DNA from: Epinephelus fuscoguttatus
Taxonomy: Eukaryota; Chordata; Actinopteri; Perciformes; Serranidae
Reading direction: 5' to 3'
Length of the DNA: 64,000 nt
NCBI RefSeq assembly: GCF_011397635.1
Contig: NC_064760.1
Location: forward strand, 30,496,856 to 30,560,855
Below are positions 1-13,136 of the stretch, piece after piece (the stretch's first letter is position 1; each line of letters starts with the position of its first letter). The translations under genes were made by a program, and so were the position numbers. The notes under the pieces are model-generated. The model was not told the DNA's origin and did not search any database. It worked only from the letters and a program-made list of their open reading frames with translations.

Positions 1-542
1 ATGGTGTGACACCTCGGCAAGACAATGGCCAAGCAGCAAACCACTGTTTGAGACCAACAAACAACAACAAAGGTTGTTTTTTAGTGACCTGTTGCTAAGT
101 TTCAGTTTTTGTGCCACCAAACTTGGGTGTTTTTTTAGTGAGGCATCAATGCATTGCTGGCAACTTTTGTGCCATCAAACGTATGTATTTTAAGACAAAA
201 CATGATCTTTTGCCAACCATAACCAAGTGGCTTTTGTGCCTAGATAAAACCACTTTAACTACAGCATTGTTGAAATGTAAAGACATGCTAAATTAAAACA
301 TATCCGCTACATAATAACATACAAATGTAACGTATCCATGGTTTGTAGAAGCGTACAATGCCAACATTTATGCTGGCGATTGGTTTGTATGATCTGGTTG
401 CTATTGCACATATGCTTCACAGGCCTTATCAACGAATGACCAGCAAAACTTATATTAAACCAGATTCACACAAGAAAGAAATGATACTGACTCTTCCTTA
501 AAGTTGCGATGTAAACTGACTTCCATTCCATTTACATACCAG
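1..542. repeat. Degenerate tandem-like repeat region
   Basis: Blocks resembling TTTTAGTGA ... TTGCT ... TTTTGTGCCA-CAAAC recur at roughly 60-bp spacing between about 70 and 250. The phrase AATGCCAACATTTA at 357-370 recurs at 543 and 945. No convincing open reading frame is present. Confidence 0.35.
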
Positions 543-627
543 AATGCCAACATTTTACCATAAAGAGAATCAGCATTAGCATGAGTAAACCACATGGTAT
601 GTAGATTAGCTCAGTTTATGTAAAATG

Positions 628-943
628 TTCATTCATTCATTCATTTTCCATAACTGCTTATCCTGTTAGGGGGCTGGAGCCTATCCTAGCTGACATTGGG
701 CGAGAGGCAGGGTACACTCAAGACAGGTCGCCAGACTATCGCAGGGCTGACACATAGAGACAGACAACCACTCACACTCACATTCACACCTACAGGCAAT
801 TTAGAATCACCAATTGACCTAACCTGCATGTCTTTGGATCGTGGGAGGAAGCTGGAGTACCTGGAGAAAACCTACGCTGACACGGGGAGAACATGCAAAC
901 TCCACACAGAGGGGCTCCCCTACCCTGGGTTCGAACCCCCCAC
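628..943 (-). mobile_element. tRNA-derived SINE (family A), 5'-truncated copy
   Basis: It shares the body of the copy at 11755-12121: blocks such as GGGCGAGAGGCAG, CAGGTCGCCAGACTATCGCAG and ACACGGGGAGAACATGCAAA. It ends in (TTCA)n at about 628-645. The minus-strand B box GGGTTCGAACCC is present near 927-940, but the A-box part of the head is missing. The element lies between two copies of a ~85-bp direct repeat (543-627 and 944-1033). Confidence 0.75.
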
Positions 944-1033
944 CAATGCCAACATTTTTACCATGAAGACAATTAGCATTAGCCTTAGCATGAGCAAAAC
1001 ACATGGTAAATAGATTCAGCATATGTAAAACAG

Positions 1034-3380
1034 CACTAATAAAAGCAACCAGTAACTGTCCTGCTCTGTCAGAAATAACTGGTTTTGCTCAGAGTTGCCA
1101 GAGATGTGCCTTTTGCTCCGCCTATTTATTACAACAATCAACAGCCTTTCCAACAGTTGGACAAATTAAAACTTTGAACTGATGATGCCATTAGGATTCA
1201 TCATCTGGGGAGAATGAATGTCTCTGTAACTTTCATGTCAACCCATTCAACAGTTGTTGAGATATTTCTGTCTGGATCAAAACTGTGAACCAACCAACAG
1301 ACTCAAGTTCAAGTTCTTTATTTTATCATACATCCAACAATTAAAGAGAAAAAGTTGTTGGCAGTGAAAATCTTGGGCCCTGTGCTCCCTCCAAGAATGC
1401 TCATTAAATAAAAAAGAAATGAATGCAAGCAATAGCACAATCTGAATCTAAACCATAAAATAGTGCAAGCTGAAACATAGGGCTAAAATATAAACATAAA
1501 TAAAATATGAGGAAAGTAATATGATTTTCTATAGACAGCAATGCAAATGAATAAAGTGAATGTAAACAGGACTGTAGTGAATGTATACACATTATGAGAA
1601 GTAATGGTGTAAACAGTACTAAAGAGCCGCTGGTGTAACAAGGGGGAGGTAAAACAAATACTCTTCAACGTCTATTTCAACAAGGGATTTGTATTCAAAG
1701 GGTTTACGTCAACATTGGGGAGACAGACTGCTTGACAGGAAGTGGAGATGGATGGTCCTTCTGAGGACTATGTTAATCTGCTTTAATTGTCCCATCTGGA
1801 AGTCTGCTCCCCTGCTTAGCCCACCTTCTGTTTATCAATAATTCAATATGTGTCCAGACAGGGGGTCAAGCCTGTTTTGCTGAATTACATGCTTTACAAG
1901 ACCAGCTTTATTTGCATGTATTACATCTTATCAGTGTGGACATTTGAATTGAAAATGTGAAGAATAAGCACAAAACTCTTACAGTCCTCCCTTGATGTTT
2001 TACCGGGGTCAAATTATGGACCACATGGGCCAAATTACTTCTTTTCACTTGATTCTTAAGCCTCCACAGCTAGCAGTCCTATCTTTACTTCTGTTATCTG
2101 CCACAGAAAAGACAAACATCTTAAGTGATGAACTGAAATGACATGGGAGGGTGAGCATAAGCCTCACATTCCTCAGATGCAAATCAGAGAAGGAAAAGAT
2201 GCTATCAGATTTGCTCAACATTTTCTCAAACAAATATGAAAACACGGTGACAGCTGAATGGAGCCTCCGCAAAGAGTTACAACACTGTGGCTCTGTCCCA
2301 TATGTACCATAACTCAGGTTTCAGTGCTTAGGGCATCTGTGGAATTTAATCCCCATCGCATGCGTCTGTGTGAATCAGTCTTTCCGTGTAACTGGGTGAA
2401 TATCTCATGTCGGCGAGTGTGTTATGAAGTTACCAGAAAGTGTTGGAGGGCTAGATCTCCTTCAGTACAATAGAGGCCATGGGGGAGATTGATGACTCAT
2501 AGGATCTCAGGAGACGGAGCGGACGCACAGATTTGTGAGAAGACACGGACAATGGTGACGGCTACAGATGGCAGCGCTTTGAAAAGGCTTGAGCGGAGGG
2601 TATAAACCTCCCACGGGGCAATGTATGGATGTCACTGCAAGACTCTAATGACATTGGTGCATCCTATCTGTAAGTCACCTCAAAACATAGAAAAGATCTA
2701 ATTTTAAAAGTATGGTACTTTTACTGTAAGCTTAAGCTGAAACAAATCAAAGAGAAAGGAGGACAGTATGTATTGGATGTACTGTAAACACTCACTGCCA
2801 TGAAACTTCATGCTGTTCTTCAGTCTCAGAGGTACAAAGCAATGCTGAGCCCAGATGTGTTCATCTCAGGCCTTCAAAAAAGCGTTAGACGAACAAACAA
2901 TCACGTCAGCACACAGATAATACCAGGCTGCTGCTTTGTAGGGGGTGAGAACAGTTTTCCTACAATAACACCCTGGGAAATAAAAGCAAATCCACAAGAG
3001 TTGAGAGTTAGAGAAAGAGACAGAAAAACACACAGGGTGAGAGGGGGTGAAATGGTGAAGTATTTTAAGCCTTTAACATTAGAACTAATAAAAAAAAAAC
3101 AAAACAATATCCTGGAGTGTGTTGTTCTCATTTCTGTGAGGACTTCTTCCTCCTGTTGCCATTGGTGCCCCAGATCTTCAAAAAAACAGCCATGACCCCA
3201 GAGGAAGCTTTTTGTCATATAACATCAAAGCCAAAGCTTTTTAGGTGAGTCTTTGTGTATAAATAGGTCATGTCGTTTGGCCGACCTGACTGATGGAAAC
3301 GTCTCTTGAAAAGCAGCTGAAAGAACTAAACAAAGGACAGAAACTGCTAGAGGTGGGTTTACTCTGAGGACGAGGTCTGC

Positions 3381-3422
<42 letters not shown>

Positions 3423-5744
3423 GGATGCGTGCTTCAGTTGAGATCAGGTTCTCCCAGTGAGGAATCTGTCAACTTGTTACTGTATCTAAGTCTGTCACCA
3501 CAGTTTGTGCAGGGTGCTCCTTTGCCATTATAATCAGCACACAAATTGACTTCACAGCAAAGTCACAAAGGTTGACTGGGTGCCTAATTATATTATGATT
3601 GTTAATAGCCCCTCCTGCCTGTTGTGTGACATTGAAGTTAAGGAGTCAGAATGAAATTGAGACAGACAGGCAGAGGGGGGAAAGATGTTTAAAGATGCAG
3701 AAATCCACTGCATATGTGGAGGATAGAGCAGGGATTGTTCAGGGAAACACACCTGCTCTACGGCTTTGATGAAGACATGAAAGCATGTCCTCTAATCACA
3801 GCACTTCCAACAACACAAATGTCAATGCTTTCCTCCTCATCCTGTGAGGTGTGTGGAAGTACCACATAAAATACTCCCACTCTCCTCTCCCTTACCCCTC
3901 TTTCATTTGTCATCTCTCACATTACTGCCACCCTTGTGGGAAGCGATCCTTAAATTTGTGTTTTTCTGCTGTGCAATGAAGCGCGTACTGTATTTCAGTT
4001 TTGCTCCTGCGTGCAGTTAGATGGTGAAATGTTCCTCCGAATCTCAGTTTTGCCTAACAGGCTGGGACAGGAGAGGAAGGGGGCAGTGAGAAACCCCACA
4101 TTGGCTCTTCTTTTCCTTTTAACACAATGGCTCCGGCTGCTTTGTTTTGCTTTAGACACATTTTTAACACAGTAAATGGATTCATAAATTGTGTGCAGTT
4201 ATGTTTAATGAAATGCCAGTGTGATAGAAGCAATTAGACAGCTGCTGTGAATATCTGCATTTATCACAATAAAGAGAGCTACACAACTACACAATATTTC
4301 TCTGCACTTATTCTCGATGAGATTGAATCTTATTCTTGATGCGACAGTGCTTTGCAATGATGCATGTACGAAGACTAAAATGCTTCTGTCTCCACAGCAC
4401 TGAGCTCTAGAAATCCCCAGTCCCCACACTCATGCCATTTACCATCAGCACAATGGAGCAACACATACAAGTTTCATCTTTTATTCACGAGGGCTCTCAT
4501 GACGAATTCAACAGACATTATCTAAGAGACTGTAAGTTGCAAGTTAGATAACAATTTTTCTACGATAATATGGAGGTCTGAAATGTCTTTTAAATGCCAA
4601 GAATAAGTCTATAAATATGAGAGTGGCCAGCACTGCATGGCCTTATTAATATCTGAGAGCAGCAACAGATGGGAGGCTGCGACACCTTGTGGATTATGGC
4701 AGAACTGCAAGATTTTATGTACTGACATGCTGCATAAATGCCTTTAAAATCTATCTACAAGTTAATGAATAGGAAATGTAACCTTTATTAATTAGACAGA
4801 AAAGCTAATTAGAGATTAAGTTGTGGCTAAAATAAATGCAAACAGACTGTTAAAGCTACAGTTGGTAACTTTTATATTAAAAAAAAGTGTCATTTTCTGG
4901 ACTGTCACTACGAATTGAGAGAAGTACATGAGACATACCATTAAACTTCAAATAGTAGCCCAGGCTATTATTTACTTAATCACTGAACACAATAATCCTT
5001 TATTTGGGACAGGTGTCTATATGGGACAGGTCTTTAATTTCTTTCACATAAAACTGTTGATCAGCAAGGATCAGGAAATACAATAAGATTGTTTATTTGA
5101 ACCAGTATGAATATTACTTGTATAAAAATTAGGCTTTGACTAAAACATCAAATATGAATAATTCACTTGATCTAGCTCCATCAGAGAGGGCATCAGACAG
5201 GATTACGGCAACTGGCACACAAAACCACTTTATCCTGTTAAAACAATATTCATTCTATATATATATTTAATATTCATATTCATACAGTAACTGAATAGGA
5301 CATTGTGTTAATGTCATATTTTAACACTGCTGGGACGTTTAGGAAAGACATCCAGCTGATGGCACTTTCTGGACATTGTCACATAATGAATTTTGGAACA
5401 ATTTTTGAATCACAACAGGACATCTTGATGAGACATTCAAACAACAGTCTTTCAGCATCTAAATGTTTGCTAGGTGTCTATAATGTAAACGAGTGATCAG
5501 TTGCTGCAGGTGTTCCTGCAGTCCATCCCTACCAAGCATGAGGAGGTCACCCCCTGAAGCGATTATAATATACAAAAAGAGAGGACAAAATCTACAGTCT
5601 TTAATTTATGAAAAAATGCGATCTAAAGTTCAGCCATAGTTACACTCATTTCAGTACAAAATCTCCTCTTTAGGTTAATGGAGCCAGAAAACACTGGCAA
5701 ACACAAAAAGGAAATTTGGTACTTTAAGGACTGTAACTTTCATC
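1034..5744. other. Intergenic stretch without a gene
   Basis: No ORF here resembles a protein family and the longest frames are low complexity or antisense pairs. The segment 1300-1660 reads like a noncoding dispersed repeat (AT-rich, ending in a poorly ordered AATAAA-rich tract). A (TG)n microsatellite lies at 3384-3420. Nothing else could be supported. Confidence 0.6.
3384..3420. repeat. (TG)n microsatellite
   Basis: An uninterrupted TG dinucleotide run of about 18 units. Confidence 0.95.
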
Positions 5745-6350
5745 CAAGTCTCAACCCGAATTCGTTGAAATCCAGCGCTTGGACAGTGACTTGCAGCGTC
5801 AGACAATGACAAAAAAGCTGTCCTTTTATGTTTGCATGATAGACGCCTGATCACCCTTACAGTTTAATGGCACTCGGCGGCATCAGGGGGAAACACAGTG
5901 GGACATGAACTGAAGTTAAGGCGACAAAAGTCCAAGTGGGGCAGGCGGGAGGCGTGGTTGATGGGTCCAAAAAAATGACTTTCACCCAGGAGAGCTGTGT
6001 TCACGCTCCGTAACATTATAAAGCCAAACCCTGTTCTTTTTTCCTAAAGCTAATCATGTGATTTTATTGCCCAAACCTAACCACGTACGTTAGCTGCTGA
6101 AGGTGAAAAAACATCTATTCTCGGTTTTACTAACGTAGTGCGTTTATTTTGAAAGAGACTGTAAACGTTAAATTTCCCGTGAAAACGGAAGTCTATTTTG
6201 AAAAAATAACAATATATGTAACAGGCTTAACATGGCATGGCATCCGAGAAGGTCAACATCCAGCACACCCAGGTTACCTTTCACGTCGTATCTGGGCATG
6301 GAAAGTCCATGACCAAACGTATGTGACGAGGTCAGAGTGAGAATGTGTTG
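5745..6350 (+). repeat. Dispersed noncoding repeat (family C), copy 1
   Basis: This ~600-bp block matches the reverse complement of 57857-58390 over several separated segments: AAATCCAGCGCTTGGACAGTG near 5770, GGCATCAGGGGGAA near 5878, AAAGCCAAACCCTGTTCTTTT near 6020, and GTCCATGACCAAAC plus GTCAGAGTGAGAATGTGTTG near 6310-6350. No protein similarity was recognised, so it is probably a non-autonomous element. Confidence 0.7.
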
Positions 6351-7753
6351 CAACTTTGAAAGACACAAACTTGAATTCAATACCTCATATTATCATCAGC
6401 CAAACTTTAGAAAGAATTTTTGCACAGAACAAGGACTGTCACAAGGATTTTGTCACAGATCCTACGGTAGAATCGAGTTAGGAGTGAATTTCCCCACAGC
6501 CAGTATGGAGAACAGGAATGACTACAGTGTCCAGAAACCGTCTCAATTTACATAAAGGCCTGTGAGTATTGTATTGAGACTTAAAAAAATGTGAACCTAT
6601 CCTTTAAGCCTCTATGAGCTCTTCTGAACCTTTTCTTTTCTTGGCTGAGGATATGTTTCTTGCATAACTTGAATCCCCACTGACTTCTCTACCTGTGAAA
6701 CTCACATTAGCTCAGTCATTGTATTAATAACTTATCAAAGCATATTTCCATAAAAATAATGCATTTCCTCATCATTTCAATCTTACATGTTTTTTTTTTT
6801 ACCCATTACAAGACCTCTCTTTTTCTTTATCAGAGGTCAGCTGCTCCACTTTGGGCTGTGATCATTTCCTCCACTAAGGTTTCACATTGCAAGCATCTGA
6901 AACTGGAGGCTGGGGTTATTGAGCAATCAAAGCCATTAAAGACCTCGCTATCAGCCTAATGCTGGGTTTAATTTCAAAATGGAGGGGAGCAAATGGACTG
7001 TGAAATATGTGCTAATGGTAACAAACTTTCCCCAAGTTAACAGAAAGACAGAAAGTGAGAGAGACCGTATAATGCCCTGTGCTGTTATCACCGAGTCTAC
7101 ACATATAATTTCACAGAGCTTTGGAGTCAGAATTCAGGGACAAGGACAATTAAACCAGGGACTGCAAAGGGACAGCCTGGTATAACGCTGCGCTGCAAAG
7201 TTCACAGATTGAGTTCACTTACACAGTTTAAAAATACAGCTCACATCAAAGGAGTAAATCTCCACCTGTATGGTGTCCAAGAGGATAATGTGAAAACACA
7301 TGTTTGCAATTAAGACAATATGAGATGTGCTATTTGAAGAAAACATTCATTTTTGCAGACATAATTTCACATCTTTAGAGGAAATTTGGTTGGATAAGTT
7401 TTCATTAAAGAGTGCAACACCTCCTCATTCGGACCACCCAGTTGAACATCCACCCCCACATACATACAGCGGATCCTAGTTTATTCATACATGCAGCGAT
7501 ACAGTATTACACAAGGCATTCTATTTGCAGTGTGAAGCTCTGAAGCAGATTAGTAAACTAAATAGCTCAGTGGTTTCACTAATATGTTTCGGTTCGTTGT
7601 GCACAGCTTCCTTACTTCAAAGGTCTCTTGATTAATGAGCACAAAAATTCAACATAAAAGCTGTGATCCCACTGCAAACCTTAGTGCTGAATTTGGATTT
7701 ATTGCTCTGATCTGATTTTTTTGTTTTGCTGTTCTTTTTTTTTTTTTAATGTG
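6351..7753. other. Intergenic stretch, nothing recognised
   Basis: It contains only short frames without family resemblance and no clear repeat structure. Confidence 0.5.
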
Positions 7754-7910
7754 GCCAGCATCAGATTCCCATGTGAGCCAGAGTGGTGGGTAAATGGCCT
7801 CACTGAAACTGATTTCATCCAAAATTTCAGAATGTCAAGGGCTACCTTTAACAACATCCGTCAACGCAGCTACTCAAGACTCCTGTGGCAAGACACTCAG
7901 CCCATCTGTG
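7754..7910 (+). pseudogene. PIF/Harbinger transposase fragment
   Basis: The frame encodes PEWWVNGLTETDFIQNFRMS followed by RATFNNI and LLWQDTQPIC. This is the N-terminal signature of PIF/Harbinger (HARBI1-like) transposases, which have a W-x-N-F-R-M-S-x-x-T-F block before the catalytic DDE domain. Only about 50 codons remain; no DDE residues or MADF partner gene are present. A noncoding fold-back repeat follows directly. Confidence 0.55.
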
Positions 7911-7964
7911 AGTGTCATAAAAGTCACATTTATTCCCATACGACTGTTCAACTTGAGGTCACAA

Positions 7965-8560
7965 TAGGCCCGTTTCCACTGAAGAAGTTCCTGGTACTAT
8001 TTGGGGGGACAGGAACTACTACAGGAACGTCCTCTCGCTCGGCCCTCTCAACCGCCGCGTCTCCACTGAGAGAGCGGAGTAGGAGGAAGGTTCCTGTAAA
8101 GTTACCGGGCTCTGTATGTGACGTAATCGTTGCGCGACCATTTTGACCGGGGCGACGTAGTGGCGTAGGGATACTGTTAGCTGTTAGCCGATAGCGGTGT
8201 CTGTAATAACTCACTAAACTCACAAAGTGGCCCGTGAAAAAAATATTTTTTCCAGCGGATGTCTTAGTTACAACATGATTGATCTAACTGGAGTAGTTTC
8301 ATGTCGTTTCTGACAACGGGAGGCTTTTAACAGATGACGTCCTGATGTTAGCTTTGCTGCTGCTGTTAGCTGTCCCTGTCAGCTGATGCTTTCTAGACAT
8401 CGTGATTTCCCAAAACTGAATAAATACCACACATAGCAACACAAAACTGCTTTGCTAGCTCAATCATGTTGTAACTAAGATAACCGCCGGAAAAAATATG
8501 TTTTTCACGGACCGGTTATTGAGTTTGTTCACATGGCGGTGGAAGCTATGAACGAGCTAA
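7965..8560. mobile_element. Non-autonomous DNA element with an internal inverted repeat
   Basis: It opens with AGGCCCGTTTCCACTGA and tandem GGAAC/GTTCC-rich sequence, the usual left end of fish non-autonomous elements. It contains inverted arms of about 57 bp at 8228-8284 and 8461-8518 that match at most positions (for example TCTTAGTTACAACATGATTGA against its reverse complement). It lies next to the Harbinger transposase fragment, so it may be a derivative of the same element. Confidence 0.5.
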
Positions 8561-10422
8561 CCTTCCTCTGCTGAGTTTTAAAAATGCAGACTATTTTGTT
8601 GCTTTCTGTTGATGTCACATTCCGCCTTGAGTATATCCAAAAACTGGACCTTTATGTGATTTGGGACAGCATATTAATGTGGCCCAAATCTGATTTAAAA
8701 TGATCAGATTCCATGTGATTTGTCATGTTCACATTGTTAAAAAAAAAATAACTGTGCAATGCAGAAGCAAAATAAAAAGATTTGGGCCACTTTTGCCTGC
8801 AGCCTGAATGTAGTCAAAGTCTCAGAAGAATACTAAAGAAATTTTTAATTCCAGCCCAGATGAAACCTTGTTCAAGATGCAAAGTTTTGGTTGTTTTTCT
8901 CCAAACAACTGTTGTACTATCTGCAGGACAAAGGTCTTGGAAAGTTTTTTGTTCGAATTCGGCTAAAGAACACTTCCACAGAGTGTTAACTGTTTAACTG
9001 CTACACTTTTGGTAGGCCCAAGTGATTTATTGTCGCAATAAGTACCGCCTATCAGCTTACATAATGCAAAACACTGCAATGGTTTTATTTTTCATTATAA
9101 ATAAGTATGTCTCAACAGGCTCTAAACTAAAAATGAGTTTTTCATACTTTCTTAAGCAAAAAATGCAAATTACAGTAGAGAGGCAGAAAATAATGGTCAG
9201 TGTGCACAGCAATGAAAGAAGGTATTTACAGGTACAGGGTTCCCACTCTATTCTGCTTTATTCTGAGTTTCGGCCACTTAAGTTGTAATGTCATCCAACC
9301 TGTAGTGCTTGGGGGTATGTTTCCACAACATAACTGAGCACAGCCTATTCAAAGTACTCTCTTCCATTAACTATCATTTGAATGTTGATATGATCCTGAT
9401 CATAACTTTGCCCTATCAGTTGTGAATGTTATCTGTTTTGGGAAGCTTTGACAGATACTCAGTGGTAGTTCTTTCTCAGCTGAAAGAATATAGGAGATTG
9501 TTGAAATAATTTTCCAGCACAGCACAAGATCACTTTTCTCTCATTTTCCAGGTTTTCCAGGAAGCAGTGGGAACCCTGAGTTATTTTTGTCCAGGATGGA
9601 ACTAAACCCTTCATGATCATGTCACAGGAGGAAAATAAAATGAATGAATGAATTAAATGAATGTCACGCTATCACAGCTTACTGATATACTTGATTGAAA
9701 TGGAGCCATTGTTTGTGTCATTAATAACACGTGTGCCTTTTCTGCTATGACAAATCAAAATGTCTACTGGGACAGGACGATCAGAAGATGGGAAATGACA
9801 ATTGATGATGGGAGTTGCTGCGCTCCCAAAGGTGATCTATAATAATAAATGTCAACAGGAGATCAATCCGGTGAGGCCCACAGTGTTGTGAGGGAATCCT
9901 CAAGATATCAGACCCTAATCTGCATGCACAAGAGATCTCAAGCCTATCTGTTCACCACAGAGATCTGCTTGTGAGGCTTCCTGGCATAATCAGTGTGGCG
10001 ATCTGTAACTCCTTTGAGCATTTGTAGAAAAAACATAGCTTGACAGAACCACCAAGCATTGTCCTAGATGTTGAGTACACACGAAGAGGCAGCTGGAAGT
10101 CAGAATCAGAAGGGCTCACCAGACACAACTGGAGAGCTGAAACACCCATTAAAGGTTGTGTATCACTGGACAACTGCATTTGAGTAGAGTTAGCTCACCA
10201 GCTACATGAGGAGATCAATTGGAGAAGAAAACAGAGGGTTAACTAAAAGCTTTAATGTAATAGCAAACACACAAAATATTACCTTCAAAAGTGTAGCTAT
10301 GCATTATGATATAGTAAATGAATCCAAGGGTTATCATAAATAAATGAGTCACTGGGAATGCTCTGGCTTTTAAACAAGCCTGCACATCGCCAGGCCAAAA
10401 TGTCATTCTCCAATTGTGGCCT
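8561..10422. other. Intergenic stretch downstream of the msx2-like gene
   Basis: No coding sequence or clear repeat was recognised. Frames at 9022-9288 and 9952-10179 have no family resemblance. Confidence 0.5.
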
Positions 10423-10428
10423 TTTATT
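10423..10428 (-). terminator. Candidate poly(A) signal of the msx2-like gene
   Basis: AATAAA on the minus strand, 433 nt past the msx2-like stop codon. It is the first canonical hexamer I saw downstream and would give a 3' UTR of about 0.45 kb. A more distal site is possible. Confidence 0.35.
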
Positions 10429-10860
10429 TGTTCTGAGAGGAGTATAACAAACAATATCCCTGCATGTTCAAGGCAAACAAGTGAATACATTATTCCCAAT
10501 GCTGACTTCATCCAGGAAAACAAGAAGAGTAGAAAAAACAACTCACAAAGGCTATAATATATGCAATCTGGTACAATAATCAGAAACACGCTGCCTGGTC
10601 AGTCTCCTATTCATCATCAGTGACCCCTGCTGAATCGGCATAAACAAACAGCACAGGACCTTCAAGATGCTACAGCCTTGTAAACGGACATTTATAAATT
10701 CTCCTTGTAACTCCAGCTGCACCAGTAAGATCATAAAGCTTCAGCTCCACTTCAGGTCCTTAATTGGGTCTTTTATAAAGGTGTATGACTTCATGATACA
10801 CTCCTGTCCTCTTTTTTAACACACTTCCATGCCTCTTTGTCTGTGTAATGCTGCTTCATC

Positions 10861-12803
<1,943 letters not shown>

Positions 12804-13126
12804 GCTGTCTTTTCAGGGCCCGGATCGATGTCTAATTCCAATCCAGAGAGCGCATAACTCTTTTGTCACGGAGTGCAAACACACAGAGTCCACAGTTGTT
12901 ACAATGTTGTTGCTGGAAAAACTTTGGGAGGTTCTCGGGAATTTCAGTGATGCGTCCCGATCCGGGTTCGCGGAGGACTTGTGATTGGACGGTGCGTTTG
13001 AGGCCCTCTGGTCTGGATCCCTGTGTCGCCACACCTCCAACTAGACAGGCGATCAGCTGCACGTCAGCCTCATTTAACAGCAATTACGCAGAAGGAAGAC
13101 TGTTTCTTGATAACAGCTCACACGGT

Positions 13127-13136
13127 TTTATAAATA
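13127..13136 (-). promoter_or_regulatory. Candidate TATA box of the msx2-like gene
   Basis: On the minus strand this reads TATTTATAAA, about 325 bp upstream of the msx2-like start codon. It would place transcription initiation near 13100 and leave a ~300-nt 5' leader, normal for Msx genes. It is a motif match only; no transcript evidence is available. Confidence 0.35.

Noticed and set aside
2800..3218. Overlapping 131- and 105-codon frames on opposite strands
   Set aside because: Mutually antisense, low complexity, with no recognisable domain or splice sites of note.
10239..10589. 116-codon minus-strand frame with hydrophobic stretches
   Set aside because: It lies across the msx2-like 3' UTR end. 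AT-rich sequence gives hydrophobic residues, and no family motif or splice context is present.
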